A stretch of DNA of 64,000 nt, from assembly GCF_000730565.1 (NCBI RefSeq), contig NZ_BBIQ01000012.1, forward strand, positions 1-64,000, read 5' to 3'. This document shows positions 10,071 to 19,249 of the stretch, one piece after another. A program made the position numbers and the translations under genes. The stretch comes from Pseudomonas fulva NBRC 16637 = DSM 17717. Its GTDB lineage: Bacteria; Pseudomonadota; Gammaproteobacteria; Pseudomonadales; Pseudomonadaceae. The notes beneath the pieces were generated by a model. It was not told where the DNA came from and did no database searches. It saw nothing but the letters and a program-made list of their open reading frames with translations. Position 1 is the first letter of the stretch, and each line of letters begins with the position of its first letter.

Positions 10071-10101
10071 AGTTTCAAGCTTGCCATGGGGGCAAGGTCA
10101 A
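10071..10101 (-). promoter_or_regulatory. CueR-type promoter for copZ
   Basis: On the minus strand, TTGACC (10101-10096) is followed by a 19-bp spacer and GAAACT (10076-10071). The spacer carries the 21-bp dyad ACCTTGC-N7-GCAAGCT (10098-10078). A lengthened 19-bp spacer with a dyad starting ACCTT is the MerR/CueR signature. The predicted transcript would start about 20 nt before the copZ ATG. A second copy of this arrangement precedes copA. Confidence 0.7.
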
Positions 10102-10180
10102 GCGGGCGTGTCTGGAGGTGGCAATTCGCGTCCACCTCGGCCAAGCTGCGACTTTGAAACAGGCAAGCAGGAGAGTGTTC

Positions 10181-10567
10181 ATGTTCAGGACAGCAATGGG
10201 CTTCATCGGGCTGCTGGGTGCGCTCGCTGCAGTGCCGCCGGCCACCGCCGAAGACAACTCGGCCTACAGCGTACTGATCATTTCCCGCGAACGGCTTGAA
10301 GTGGCCACCAGTTGCGAGATCGGTGTCTACCTCAACGATCAACTGGCGGGGCGACTGTTCCAGGAACAGTCCACGTCGTTCAACCTGCCTGCGGGCCCCG
10401 TCGATGTACGCCTGCGCCTGCTGCCTGGGCAGACACCCGGTTGCGCCCCGGGCCTTGAGGATCAACGTAGCACCCGGTTGAACCTGCAAGCCGGGCAGAT
10501 CAACAAGTACCGCATCGCGATGGGCCACTATGGGATGGAGCTCAAGCGAACGCCGCTGGACTATTGA
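10181..10567 (+). CDS. Small secreted protein of unknown function in copper cluster
   Basis: A 128-residue protein with an apparent Sec signal peptide (MFRTAMGFIGLLGALAAVPPATA, cleavage probably after ATA). The mature domain is beta-rich, with NLPAGPVDVRLRLLPG recalling the DUF2846-type 'ornament' domains of periplasmic proteins, but I cannot assign a family. It has two cysteines (SCEIGVYL and PGCAPG). I chose the ATG at 10181 because it follows GGAGAG and starts the signal peptide. It sits between copZ and copA, and its stop codon lies inside the CueR promoter of copA. A periplasmic copper role is a guess from context. Confidence 0.75.
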   Translation: MFRTAMGFIGLLGALAAVPPATAEDNSAYSVLIISRERLEVATSCEIGVYLNDQLAGRLFQEQSTSFNLPAGPVDVRLRLLPGQTPGCAPGLEDQRSTRLNLQAGQINKYRIAMGHYGMELKRTPLDY

Positions 10568-10594
10568 CCTTCCCCAGGTGGCAAGGTTGATGCT
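10564..10594 (+). promoter_or_regulatory. CueR-type promoter for copA-cueR
   Basis: TTGACC (10564-10569), a 19-bp spacer and GATGCT (10589-10594). The spacer holds the 21-bp dyad ACCTTCC-N7-GCAAGGT (10567-10587), one mismatch from a perfect ACCTTCC/GGAAGGT palindrome. This closely resembles the CueR operator of enterobacterial copA. It begins within the stop codon of the upstream gene, 25 bp before the copA ATG. It implies Cu(I)-induced, autoregulated expression of copA and cueR. Confidence 0.85.
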
Positions 10595-10618
10595 GGCAGC
10601 GTGCCCAAGGAGGAAACC

Positions 10619-13015
10619 ATGTCCACGCCCGTCACTTATCACCTGCCCGTCTCCGGCATGACCTGCGCCAGCTGCGCTGGCCGAGTGGAGCGTGCCTTGC
10701 GCAAGGTCACCGGCGCAGATCACGTCACCGTCAACCTTGCCAGTGAGCAGGCCCGTGTGCAGGCGCCGGCCGATAGCCTGGATGCACTGGTCAACGCCGT
10801 CCACGCAGCCGGTTACGCTGTACCCAGTCATACGGTGGAATTGCAGATCGCCGGCATGACATGTGCCAGCTGCGTCGGCCGAGTCGAGCGTGCGCTGGCC
10901 AAGGTGCAGGGGGTGCTGAAGGTCAGCGTCAATCTGGCCAACGAACGTGCCCACCTGGACGTTCTCGACGGCGTGCCGGACGCGGCGCTGATCGATGCGA
11001 TAGGGCAAGCCGGTTATGACGCCAGCCTGCCGCGCGCGCCCGAGAATGAACAAGCGACGATCCAGCGCCGCTTGCGCCGGGAACGGCTTGCAGTCGCTGC
11101 GGCGCTGCTGCTGGCGTCTCCCCTGGTGTTGCCTATGCTGGTACAACCGTTGGGCCTGCACTGGATGCTGCCGGCCTGGGCGCAGTTTTTGCTGGCAACG
11201 CCGGTGCAGTTCATCCTGGGTGCCCGCTTCTACGTTGCGGCCTGGAAGGCCGTGCGTGCGCGCAGCGGCAACATGGACCTGCTGGTCGCCCTCGGGACCA
11301 GTGCTGGTTACGGCTTGAGTCTTTATCAATGGGCCAACGCGCCATCGGGTAGCACACCCCACCTCTACTTCGAAGCCAGTGCAGTGGTCATCGCCCTGGT
11401 CATGCTGGGCAAGTACCTGGAGAGCCGTGCCAAGCGCCAGACCGCCAGCGCCATACGCGCGCTGGAAGCGCTGCGTCCCGAGCGTGCGCTAAGGGTCATC
11501 GATGGCGTGGAGCAGGAGGTCGCCATCACCCAGCTGCGCGTGGGTGACCTGGTCATGGTCAAACCAGGTGAGCGTTTTCCGGTCGACGGTATCGTCGAAG
11601 ACGGCCACAGCCATGCCGATGAGGCCCTGATCAGCGGCGAAAGCCTGCCAGTCGCCAAGCAACCCGGGGACAGCGTCACCGGGGGTGCGATCAACGGCGA
11701 AGGCCGGTTGCTGGTCCGCACCCAGGCGCTTGGCACCGAAACCGTCCTGGCGCGCATCATCCGCTTGGTCGAAGACGCCCAAGCCGCCAAAGCGCCCATT
11801 CAGAAACTGGTCGACCGGGTAAGCCAGGTGTTCGTGCCCGCCGTACTGATACTCGCCGCGATCACCTTGATGGGGTGGTGGCTGGCCGGTGCCCCGTTCG
11901 AAACCGCTGTGATCAACGCCGTGGCCGTTCTGGTCATCGCCTGCCCATGCGCGCTGGGGCTGGCCACGCCGGCCGCGATCATGGCGGGTACAGGCGTTGC
12001 CGCACGCCACGGCATTCTCATAAAAGATGCCGAAGCACTGGAACGCGCGCAGGCCGTCAACCGCGTCGTGTTCGACAAGACAGGCACGCTCACCTCCGGC
12101 AGCCCGAACGTGGTGCATAGCCAAGCACTGGACGGCGATACGGACAACCTTTACCGATTGGCCGGCGCGCTTCAGCGCGGCAGTGAACACCCGCTGGCCA
12201 AGGCCGTGCTGGACGCCTGCGCCGAGCGTGGCCTGCGGGTGCCCGAGGTAACTGACAGCCAATCCCTGACCGGCCGCGGCATTGCCGGGCGTGTCGATGG
12301 ACGTGACCTGGCACTGGGCAATCGCCGCCTGCTGCAAGACCTTGGCCTGGCACCCGGCGAACTGGCCGCGTCGGCTGACGCCTGGGAAGCACAAGGGCGC
12401 ACCTTGTCCTGGCTCGTCCAGCGCGGGACTTCGCCCAGCGTGCTTGGCTTGATCGCATTCGGTGACAGCCTCAAGCCCGGAGCCGGTCAGGCGGTCCAGA
12501 CGCTGCGCAGCCAGCGCATCAGCAGCCACCTGCTCACAGGCGACAACCGGGGCAGCGCCATGGCCGTGGCGGCCGCCCTCGACATTACCGATGTCTACGC
12601 CGAGGTGCTGCCAGCGGATAAGGCCGCCACCGTGGAGACCCTCAAGCAGGGTGGTGCCGTAGCCATGGTCGGCGACGGCGTCAACGACGCACCGGCATTG
12701 GCGGCTGCAGACATTGGCATCGCCATGGGCGGTGGCACGGATGTGGCCATGCAGGCCGCCGGCATCACCCTGATGCGCGGGGATCCGCGGTTGGTGCCGG
12801 CAGCCCTCGAAATCAGCCGTAGAACCTACGCGAAGATTCGCCAGAACCTGTTCTGGGCGTTCATCTACAACCTCGTCGGCATCCCGCTGGCTGCCTTCGG
12901 TTACCTCAACCCGGTCATGGCCGGCGCGGCCATGGCGCTCTCCAGCGTCAGCGTGGTCAGCAATGCGCTGTTGCTCAAGGCCTGGAAGCCCGCCCTCGAT
13001 CAGGAGGCACCATGA
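10619..13015 (+). CDS. copA: Cu(I)-exporting P1B-type ATPase
   Basis: A 798-residue copper-translocating P-type ATPase. Two N-terminal HMA domains carry [10 protein letters not shown] (about residue 13) and [10 protein letters not shown] (about residue 80). The membrane metal site is CPC in [14 protein letters not shown] (about 441-443). The phosphorylated Asp is in DKTGTLT (about 486), SEHPLA is the P1B HP motif, and [10 protein letters not shown] is the hinge motif. It pumps Cu(I) from cytosol to periplasm. I chose the ATG at 10619, which follows AAGGAGG directly; a GTG six codons upstream would overlap that ribosome site. Its stop overlaps the cueR start by 4 bp, so the two are co-transcribed. 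Confidence 0.96.
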   Translation: MSTPVTYHLPVSGMTCASCAGRVERALRKVTGADHVTVNLASEQARVQAPADSLDALVNAVHAAGYAVPSHTVELQIAGMTCASCVGRVERALAKVQGVLKVSVNLANERAHLDVLDGVPDAALIDAIGQAGYDASLPRAPENEQATIQRRLRRERLAVAAALLLASPLVLPMLVQPLGLHWMLPAWAQFLLATPVQFILGARFYVAAWKAVRARSGNMDLLVALGTSAGYGLSLYQWANAPSGSTPHLYFEASAVVIALVMLGKYLESRAKRQTASAIRALEALRPERALRVIDGVEQEVAITQLRVGDLVMVKPGERFPVDGIVEDGHSHADEALISGESLPVAKQPGDSVTGGAINGEGRLLVRTQALGTETVLARIIRLVEDAQAAKAPIQKLVDRVSQVFVPAVLILAAITLMGWWLAGAPFETAVINAVAVLVIACPCALGLATPAAIMAGTGVAARHGILIKDAEALERAQAVNRVVFDKTGTLTSGSPNVVHSQALDGDTDNLYRLAGALQRGSEHPLAKAVLDACAERGLRVPEVTDSQSLTGRGIAGRVDGRDLALGNRRLLQDLGLAPGELAASADAWEAQGRTLSWLVQRGTSPSVLGLIAFGDSLKPGAGQAVQTLRSQRISSHLLTGDNRGSAMAVAAALDITDVYAEVLPADKAATVETLKQGGAVAMVGDGVNDAPALAAADIGIAMGGGTDVAMQAAGITLMRGDPRLVPAALEISRRTYAKIRQNLFWAFIYNLVGIPLAAFGYLNPVMAGAAMALSSVSVVSNALLLKAWKPALDQEAP

Positions 13016-13422
13016 ATATCGGCCAAGCGGCGGCCCGGACCGGGCTCAGCACCAAGATGATCCGCTATTACGAATCCATCGGCCTGCTCAAGCCTGCCCT
13101 GCGCAGCGACAGCGGTTATCGGATCTATCAGCCTGCCGACCTGCACGCCTTGGCCTTCATCAAGCGCTCGCGAGACCTGGGGTTTTCCCTCGAGGAGGTC
13201 GGCAAGCTGCTCACCTTGTGGCAGGACCGGCAGCGAGCCAGTGCTGATGTCAAAGCACTGGCCAACCAGCATATCGATGTGTTGAACAAACGTATCGACG
13301 AACTGCTTAGCCTGCGCGACACCTTGGTCGAGCTGGTTTCCAGCTGCCACGGTGATGACCGCCCGGACTGCCCGATTCTCAAGGAACTGGCCAACGAAGC
13401 GCCGGGGCGCTGCTGCCGCTGA
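13012..13422 (+). CDS. cueR: Cu(I)-responsive MerR-family regulator
   Basis: A 136-residue MerR regulator. The N-terminal winged HTH begins [20 protein letters not shown], and a coiled-coil dimerisation helix follows. The metal loop is [11 protein letters not shown], with the C-x7-C spacing that chelates a single Cu(I)/Ag(I) in CueR. A C-terminal CC pair is also present, as in some CueR proteins. The start overlaps the copA stop (ATGA). It should activate the two dyad promoters identified upstream of copZ and copA. Confidence 0.95.
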   Translation: MNIGQAAARTGLSTKMIRYYESIGLLKPALRSDSGYRIYQPADLHALAFIKRSRDLGFSLEEVGKLLTLWQDRQRASADVKALANQHIDVLNKRIDELLSLRDTLVELVSSCHGDDRPDCPILKELANEAPGRCCR

Positions 13423-13500
13423 GCATTCCCGGCACCCGTGCAACCAAGCTCATAGGGCATACCCGTCCAAACGCGACCGAATAGGCATCAATAGCGACTT

Positions 13501-13523
13501 CGCCCAATAATTACGGGCGTTTT
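13501..13523 (+). terminator. Weak hairpin with T-run after cueR
   Basis: A short stem CGCCC/GGGCG (13501-13505 and 13515-13519, 9-nt loop) is followed by TTTT. It is the only stem plus T-run between cueR and the chemoreceptor gene. The 5-bp stem is marginal for an intrinsic terminator. Confidence 0.35.
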
Positions 13524-13525
13524 CC

Positions 13526-13552
13526 TACATAAAATTCGGTTGCTGCCGATGC
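13526..13552 (+). promoter_or_regulatory. Possible FliA (sigma-28) promoter of the chemoreceptor gene
   Basis: The -10-like GCCGATGC (13545-13552) matches 6 of 8 positions of the sigma-28 consensus GCCGATAA. It lies 11 bp after a poor -35 candidate TACATAAA (13526-13533). The start codon is 48 bp downstream, a reasonable leader. Chemoreceptor genes are common FliA targets, which raises plausibility, but the -35 match is weak. Confidence 0.35.
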
Positions 13553-13599
13553 ATTAGGTACCTGCCTCATGTGTCGACAACAATAATTCGGGAGCGCCG

Positions 13600-15543
13600 A
13601 TGAGCATCAAACAGAAACTGACCTGGGCTTTTGCGATCATCGCCGCCCTGCCCATCGTGCTGGTGGCCACCCTGGTGGTACTCAACCTACGCGGCGAGGC
13701 CAGGGACGGCTTCCTCGACAGCAGCAGTCGAGAAATCCGTCAGGTCAGCAACGCGATGAACATCTTCTTCCAAGGCATCAGCCAGAACGTGGAGTACATG
13801 GCCTCGCAACCCTTGGTGGCGGCCACTGGCAACGAGCTGACCAAGTACACGAGCGCCACGCCGTCCTACGAGCTGGGCGAGCAATCGAGCAAGATTCTGG
13901 CGTTCATGACCAGCCTGGCCAATGCTCATCCTGCCTATGCCTACCTCTCCTACGGGGTCGCCGACGGGGGCTACGTCGGCTGGCCGGCAGGGCAGAAGTT
14001 CGTCAACTACGATCCGCGTACGCGCCCTTGGTACCAGCTGGCCATGGCCAACCCTGGCAAGACCCTGCGCACCGGTGCCTACTACTGGGCCGCCGACGAT
14101 GCCGTACTGGTCAGCACCGTGCGTGCCGTGGCCAACCAGCTGGGCAACCCTGGCGGCGTAGTCAACGTCGACGTTTCCATCAAAGGCCTCACCGAAATCG
14201 TCAAGCAGATCAAGCTGGGCGAAAGTGGGTACCTGCTGCTGGTCGAAAATAACGGCAACGTCTTGGTAGACCCACGGGATACCGCGCACAACTTCAAACA
14301 ACTGGCGAGCTTCGGCGACGGCTACGCCGAGCTTGCCAAGCACGGCAAGGGCCTGGCTGAAGTCGAGCTGGACGGTGTTCGCTACATGGCCAACATCTAC
14401 CCGGACGAACAGCTGGGCTGGACGCTTATCGGGCTGATCGAGCAGCGCGAGGTGATGCAGACCACCACCCGCCTGACCTGGCTGATCGGGATCGTCGCGC
14501 TGGTACTGGCTGCCGTGTTCGCCGTCGTGGGTGCCACCTTCGCCAAACTGATCGTGCGCCCGATCAACAGCGTCACCAACGGGCTTGAGGACATCGCCCA
14601 GGGCGAAGGGGACCTGACCCGCAACCTGGAAATCCGCGGCCGTGACGAAACTGCCCAGCTGGCGAGCTGGTTCAACCAGTTCCTGGGGGCCATTCGCAGC
14701 CTTATCCAGCACATCAGCGCCGCGGCCGGCAATATCCTCAACACCTCCACCAGCTCGACACGCGTGTCCAGCGACATGGCCGAGGCCGCCGGGCGCCAGC
14801 GTGAGGCAGTCGACATGGTCTCCACCGCCTTCCATGAAATGGTCGCCACTGCCAACGAGGTCGCACGTTCCTGCAGCCAGGCGGCGCAGTCGGCCGACAG
14901 CGGCCAGCAGCAGGCGCGCGAAGGCCAGCAGCAGATCGATGCCGCCGTCAGCAGCGTCGACCGCCTGAGCCACGAGATCGAACAGTCGGCGCAGTCGATT
15001 CAGCAGCTTGAGCGCGACAGCAACGCCATCCAGTCGATCCTGGGCACTATCCGTTCCATTGCGGAGCAGACCAACCTACTGGCGCTCAACGCCGCCATCG
15101 AAGCGGCCCGTGCCGGTGAGCAAGGGCGTGGGTTCGCAGTGGTGGCAGATGAAGTGCGCGCCCTGGCCAAGCGAACCGCCGACTCCACGGCCGAAATCGA
15201 CGGCCTGCTGGGCAACCTGGCCGGGCGTACGGCCGAGGTGGCGGCGCAAATGCACGCCAGCCTCGAAGTTTCGCAGCAATCGGTGAGCCGTATCGGCATG
15301 GCCCGCGACAGCTTTGGTCAAATACGCGAGTCGGTGGACGTTATCCGTGACATGAACACGCAGATCGCCACGGCAGCCGAAGAGCAGCACCAAGTAGCCG
15401 AGGACATCAACCGGCACATCAGCCAGATCCACGGCGATGCCCAGCTGGTGGCAGAACTGGCCCAGGCAGCCCGCCAGGACTCCGAAAGCCTCGCCGGCCT
15501 GTCCAACGAGCTGGACGCGCTGGTCCGCAGGTTCCGTACCTGA
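13600..15543 (+). CDS. Methyl-accepting chemotaxis protein, dCache sensor
   Basis: A 647-residue chemoreceptor. TM1 is at about residues 9-30. A periplasmic double-Cache domain follows (about 35-280), with [18 protein letters not shown] and the DV(S) segment of dCache_1 amino-acid-type sensors. TM2 is about 291-313, HAMP about 314-367, and a methyl-accepting signalling domain extends to the end. The conserved hairpin tip [19 protein letters not shown] begins near residue 488. The ligand cannot be deduced. It is transcribed separately from cueR after 177 bp and converges with the AraC gene. Confidence 0.93.
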   Translation: MSIKQKLTWAFAIIAALPIVLVATLVVLNLRGEARDGFLDSSSREIRQVSNAMNIFFQGISQNVEYMASQPLVAATGNELTKYTSATPSYELGEQSSKILAFMTSLANAHPAYAYLSYGVADGGYVGWPAGQKFVNYDPRTRPWYQLAMANPGKTLRTGAYYWAADDAVLVSTVRAVANQLGNPGGVVNVDVSIKGLTEIVKQIKLGESGYLLLVENNGNVLVDPRDTAHNFKQLASFGDGYAELAKHGKGLAEVELDGVRYMANIYPDEQLGWTLIGLIEQREVMQTTTRLTWLIGIVALVLAAVFAVVGATFAKLIVRPINSVTNGLEDIAQGEGDLTRNLEIRGRDETAQLASWFNQFLGAIRSLIQHISAAAGNILNTSTSSTRVSSDMAEAAGRQREAVDMVSTAFHEMVATANEVARSCSQAAQSADSGQQQAREGQQQIDAAVSSVDRLSHEIEQSAQSIQQLERDSNAIQSILGTIRSIAEQTNLLALNAAIEAARAGEQGRGFAVVADEVRALAKRTADSTAEIDGLLGNLAGRTAEVAAQMHASLEVSQQSVSRIGMARDSFGQIRESVDVIRDMNTQIATAAEEQHQVAEDINRHISQIHGDAQLVAELAQAARQDSESLAGLSNELDALVRRFRT

Positions 15544-15613
15544 CGGCAAAAGCCTCGCGAGTATCGGGCGTGCACGTTCACCCGGCCCGCGGGGCGCCGC
15601 ACCAGGTAAGCCG

Positions 15614-16393
15614 CTAGAGTTTAAGCTCGCCTGGCGTGGCACCGAACAGCTGCTTGAACGCGGCGATGTAGGCGGAGGTCGAGTCGTACCCGCAGCCCAG
15701 CGCCGCGTCAGTGACCGTGTGCCCCGCCTCGAGCGCGGTCAAGGACGACAGCAGGCGCATGCGCTGGCGCCAGTTGCGAAAGCTCAACCCGGTCTCGCGC
15801 TGGAACAACCTCATCAGGGTCTTTTCCGAACACCCCAGTTCGCGCGCCCATTGCTGCAAGGTCTGCGGCTGCTCCGGTGCAGCGATCAGGCCATTGCACA
15901 GGGCAAGCAAGCCTGGGTGTTGCGGCAGCGGCAACGAAAACGCCACCTCTGGCAACGCTTGCAACTGGTCAAGCAGCACGGCGACCAGACGCGCCTGTGC
16001 GCTATCGCCTTCTGGGTAATGTGCAGGGTACAGGCAGAACTGCTTGATCAGCTCACGGGCCAAGGGGGTCACTTCCAGCACACGGCAACGCTCAGCCGCC
16101 CAAGGGCAGGCATCGCGGCGTATGTAGAGGCTGCGCATTTCAGCCTGCATCGAACTGGACACCGCATGCTCGGCCTGCGCGGGTATCCACACGCCCCATT
16201 GCGGCGGGGCGAAGTAACTGCCTGCCTGGGTGTACACCCCCAATACGCCACTGATGGCATAGGAAAACTGCACCCAGTCGTGTTGATGCGACGTCGTCCA
16301 CGAGCCGGCGACCAGTCGCTCGGCGCGGGCATAGAGTGGTCGAGGCAGGCAATCGAGCGTTGGAATGGGACGGGGATGTCCGATGGCAGGCAT
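15614..16393 (-). CDS. AraC-family regulator with N-terminal cupin, NimR-like
   Basis: A 259-residue AraC/XylS regulator. An N-terminal cupin-type sensor (about residues 20-130; HQHDWVQFSYAISGVLGVYT) precedes a C-terminal double HTH (about 160-259; CSEKTLMRLFQRETGLSFRNW, then ALGCGYDSTSAYIAAFKQLF). The layout resembles NimR/YeaM-type regulators that control adjacent exporters, but no exporter adjoins it here. The downstream gene on its right, a thiolase, is on the same strand and upstream of it by 107 bp. The target is unknown. Confidence 0.88.
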   Translation of the reverse strand: MPAIGHPRPIPTLDCLPRPLYARAERLVAGSWTTSHQHDWVQFSYAISGVLGVYTQAGSYFAPPQWGVWIPAQAEHAVSSSMQAEMRSLYIRRDACPWAAERCRVLEVTPLARELIKQFCLYPAHYPEGDSAQARLVAVLLDQLQALPEVAFSLPLPQHPGLLALCNGLIAAPEQPQTLQQWARELGCSEKTLMRLFQRETGLSFRNWRQRMRLLSSLTALEAGHTVTDAALGCGYDSTSAYIAAFKQLFGATPGELKL

Positions 16394-16500
16394 GGCGACT
16401 TCTTATCATGATGATCGGACAAGCCTAACAGCCCAGGCGCCCTCGGCGTTATCCGGCTCGATGGCCACCTTCGGTCACCCAGCCGGATCAACACCGACGC

Positions 16501-17784
16501 TCACCGCTCGACGATGACCGTAACGCCCTGCCCGCCTGCGGCGCAGATCGAGATCAGGCCTCGCCCTTGGGGCGCTGTCGACAGCAGCTTGGCCAAGTTG
16601 GCCAGGATGCGCCCACCCGTTGCGGCGAATGGATGGCCTGCCCCAAGTGAGCTGCCCTTCACGTTCAGCCGAGAACGGTCGATCGCCCCCAGCGGCTCAT
16701 CCAGCCCAAGGCGGTCCCGGCAGTACTGGTCATCCTCCCAGGCCTTGAGGGTGCACAGTACCTGGGCCGCGAATGCCTCATGGATCTCGTAGTAATCGAA
16801 ATCCTGCAGCGTCAGGTTGTTGCGGGCCAGCAATCGCGGCACCGCATACACGGGCGCCATCAGCAAGCCCTCGCGGCCGTCGACGAAATCCACCGCGGCT
16901 GTTTCGCCATCGACCAGGTAGGCGAGCACCGGCAGGCCATGTTGGTCTGCCCACTCCTGAGTCCCCAGCAACACCAGCGAGGCGCCATCGGTCAACGGCG
17001 TGGAGTTGCCTGCCGTCAAGGTGCCCTCATCGCTGCGGTCGAAGGCCGGTTTGAGCTTGGCCAGTTGCTCCCGTGTCAGCTCGGGGCGCAAGTTGTTGTC
17101 CCGGGTCAGCGACCGAAAAGGGGTCATCAGATCGTCCTGCCAACCTTCTTCGTAGGCACGTGCCAGGCATTGATGGCTACGCAGCGCCATCTCATCCTGC
17201 TCGTCCCGGCCAATGCGCCAGGTTTTGGCCATGCGTTCGCAGTGCTCGCCCATCGACAACCCGGTGCGTGGCTCGCCGTTGCGCGGCAGCGACGGCTTGA
17301 GATGGTGAGGCCGCAAGCCCAGAAAAGGCTTGAGTCGGTCACCCAGCGTCTTGCCCCGGTTGGCCTGCAACATCATTCGGCGCAGCCCTTCGCTCACGGC
17401 GATGGGTGCGTCGGAGGTCGTGTCGACGCCGCCGGCGATGCCGCAGTCGATCTGCCCGAGGGCAATTTTATTGGCCACCAGCAATGCAGCTTCAAGCCCG
17501 GTGCCGCAGGCCTGCTGAATGTCATAGGCGGGGGTCGAGGCCGACAGGCGTGAACCCAGCACGCACTCGCGCGTAAGGTTCATGTCCCGGGCATGCTTGA
17601 GTACCGCCCCTGCCACCACTTCGCCAAGGCGCAGGCCGTGCAGGCGGTAGCGCTCGATGAGCCCCTCGAGTGCGGCAGTCAGCATGTCCTGATTGCTGGC
17701 GGTGGCGTACGCACCATTGGAACGGGCGAATGGGATTCGATTGCCGCCCAAGATAGCGACCCGGCGAAGTGAGCGCATGCGCAT
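16501..17784 (-). CDS. Acetyl-CoA C-acyltransferase (thiolase, FadI/FadA2-like)
   Basis: A 427-residue thiolase. The acylated cysteine is in QQACGTGLEAA (about residue 93), the catalytic histidine in GAGHPFAATG, and the second cysteine in SICAAGGQGV near the C-terminus. Length and motifs fit the FadI/FadA2 type, which cleaves or forms 3-ketoacyl-CoA. I chose the ATG at 17784, preceded by an AGGAGG site, over a longer frame. It is divergent across 110 bp from a high-molecular-weight FabG and a MaoC-type dehydratase. In mycobacteria the equivalent three proteins (FadA2, FabG4, HtdX) are encoded together. Confidence 0.92.
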   Translation of the reverse strand: MRMRSLRRVAILGGNRIPFARSNGAYATASNQDMLTAALEGLIERYRLHGLRLGEVVAGAVLKHARDMNLTRECVLGSRLSASTPAYDIQQACGTGLEAALLVANKIALGQIDCGIAGGVDTTSDAPIAVSEGLRRMMLQANRGKTLGDRLKPFLGLRPHHLKPSLPRNGEPRTGLSMGEHCERMAKTWRIGRDEQDEMALRSHQCLARAYEEGWQDDLMTPFRSLTRDNNLRPELTREQLAKLKPAFDRSDEGTLTAGNSTPLTDGASLVLLGTQEWADQHGLPVLAYLVDGETAAVDFVDGREGLLMAPVYAVPRLLARNNLTLQDFDYYEIHEAFAAQVLCTLKAWEDDQYCRDRLGLDEPLGAIDRSRLNVKGSSLGAGHPFAATGGRILANLAKLLSTAPQGRGLISICAAGGQGVTVIVER

Positions 17785-17894
17785 GTTCCTCCTGAAACAA
17801 TTTGATCCGTAGAGCCTAGGTGTTTTTGCTGCATTCGAACGACCTGGCCACAATCCTGGTCCACACTGTCAGACTTGCTTTCGGAGGACCCACC

Positions 17895-19247
17895 ATGAGT
17901 GATCGCTACCTTGGTTTTGCCAACTCAAGCCTCGGCCGCAAACTTGTCGACAGCCTGGGCCTGCCTCGTCCAGCCACCCTGGAGCGCTGGGAAGCGGGCC
18001 GCATGCGGCCAGTGGACGGGCCGTTGGTCCTTGGCGGCGGCCCCTTGGCACGCCAGGTCGAAACACTCGCAGCGCGGTTGACCGACGCGGTTTACGGTTT
18101 CAACGGCCAAGGCCTCCAGTGCGAACCCTGGGTCGCCGGGTTGGGCCCCAAGATCAAGGCGCTGGTGTTCGATGCCAGTCACTTGTCCGACAGCGATGCG
18201 CTCACGCAGTTGCGCGAATTCTTCCAGCCGCTGCTGCGCAACCTGGCGCCCTGCGCCCATATCGTGGTGTTGGGTCGCCCGCCTGAGGCCGTCGCTGACC
18301 CGATGGCCAGCGTCGCCCAGCGTGCGCTTGAAGGGTTCAGCCGGTCACTGGCCAAGGAGCTGCGCAACGGCGCTACTGCACAGTTGCTGTACGTGGGTGA
18401 TGGCGCCGAATCTCAACTCGAAGGCGCCTTGCGCTTCTTCCTGTCACCCAAGAGCGCCTTCGTGTCGGGGCAGGTGCTGCGCCTTCAGCCCTGCCAGGCT
18501 CAGGTGGAGGACTGGACACGGCCGCTTAGCGGCAAGCGTGCGCTGATCACCGGGGCTGCCCGCGGCATCGGCGCCGCCATTGCAGAAACCCTGGCCCGCG
18601 ACGGTGCCGACGTGTTGCTGCTCGATGTGCCCCAGGCCAGCGAGCCATTGCAGGCGCTCGCTGCGCGCCTGGGTGGCAAGGCGCTAGCACTGGACATTTG
18701 CGCCAGTGACGCCGCCGAACAGTTGCTGGCGGCCTTGCCCGATGGCCTCGACATCCTGGTGCACAACGCAGGCATCACCCGTGACAAGACCCTGGCGAAC
18801 ATGACCCCCGAATATTGGGACGCCGTGCTGGCGGTGAACCTCAAGGCTCCGCAGGTGCTGACCCAGGCCCTGCTCGATAACGGCGCGTTGCACGCGGACG
18901 CCCGCATCACCCTGCTGGCTTCGGTCAGCGGCATCGCCGGCAACCGTGGGCAATCCAACTATGCGGCCAGCAAAGCTGGGCTGATTGGCTTGGCTCAGGC
19001 CTGGGCACCGACGCTTGCCGAGCAAGGCATCAGCATCAACGCAGTGGCGCCTGGCTTCATTGAGACCCATATGACTGGCGCCATGCCCATGGGCTTGCGC
19101 GAGGCAGGGCGACGCCTGAGTTCGCTCGGCCAGGGCGGCAAGCCCCAGGATGTGGCCGAAGCCATCACCTGGCTTAGCCAACCTGGCTCCGGTGTCGTGA
19201 GCGGCCAGGTGCTGCGGGTGTGCGGCCAAGCACTGATGGGGGCCTGA
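17895..19247 (+). CDS. High-molecular-weight 3-oxoacyl reductase (FabG4-like)
   Basis: A 450-residue SDR, almost twice the length of housekeeping FabG. The N-terminal about 205 residues form a degenerate Rossmann/flavodoxin-like domain. The C-terminal SDR (about 212-450) has TGAARGIG (about 218), HNAGITRD, and a catalytic triad of Ser in ASVSG (about 342), Tyr about 355 and Lys about 359 (NYAASKAG). This is the HMwFabG architecture of mycobacterial FabG4, which uses NADH and CoA thioesters. The ATG follows GGAGGA. The next gene begins 2 bp after its stop, so they are co-translated. Confidence 0.92.
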   Translation: MSDRYLGFANSSLGRKLVDSLGLPRPATLERWEAGRMRPVDGPLVLGGGPLARQVETLAARLTDAVYGFNGQGLQCEPWVAGLGPKIKALVFDASHLSDSDALTQLREFFQPLLRNLAPCAHIVVLGRPPEAVADPMASVAQRALEGFSRSLAKELRNGATAQLLYVGDGAESQLEGALRFFLSPKSAFVSGQVLRLQPCQAQVEDWTRPLSGKRALITGAARGIGAAIAETLARDGADVLLLDVPQASEPLQALAARLGGKALALDICASDAAEQLLAALPDGLDILVHNAGITRDKTLANMTPEYWDAVLAVNLKAPQVLTQALLDNGALHADARITLLASVSGIAGNRGQSNYAASKAGLIGLAQAWAPTLAEQGISINAVAPGFIETHMTGAMPMGLREAGRRLSSLGQGGKPQDVAEAITWLSQPGSGVVSGQVLRVCGQALMGA

Positions 19248-19249
19248 GC

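Noticed and set aside
10025..11362. 445-codon minus-strand frame opposite the secreted protein and copA
   Set aside because: It overlaps two CueR promoters and the HMA domains of CopA and has no recognisable protein features.
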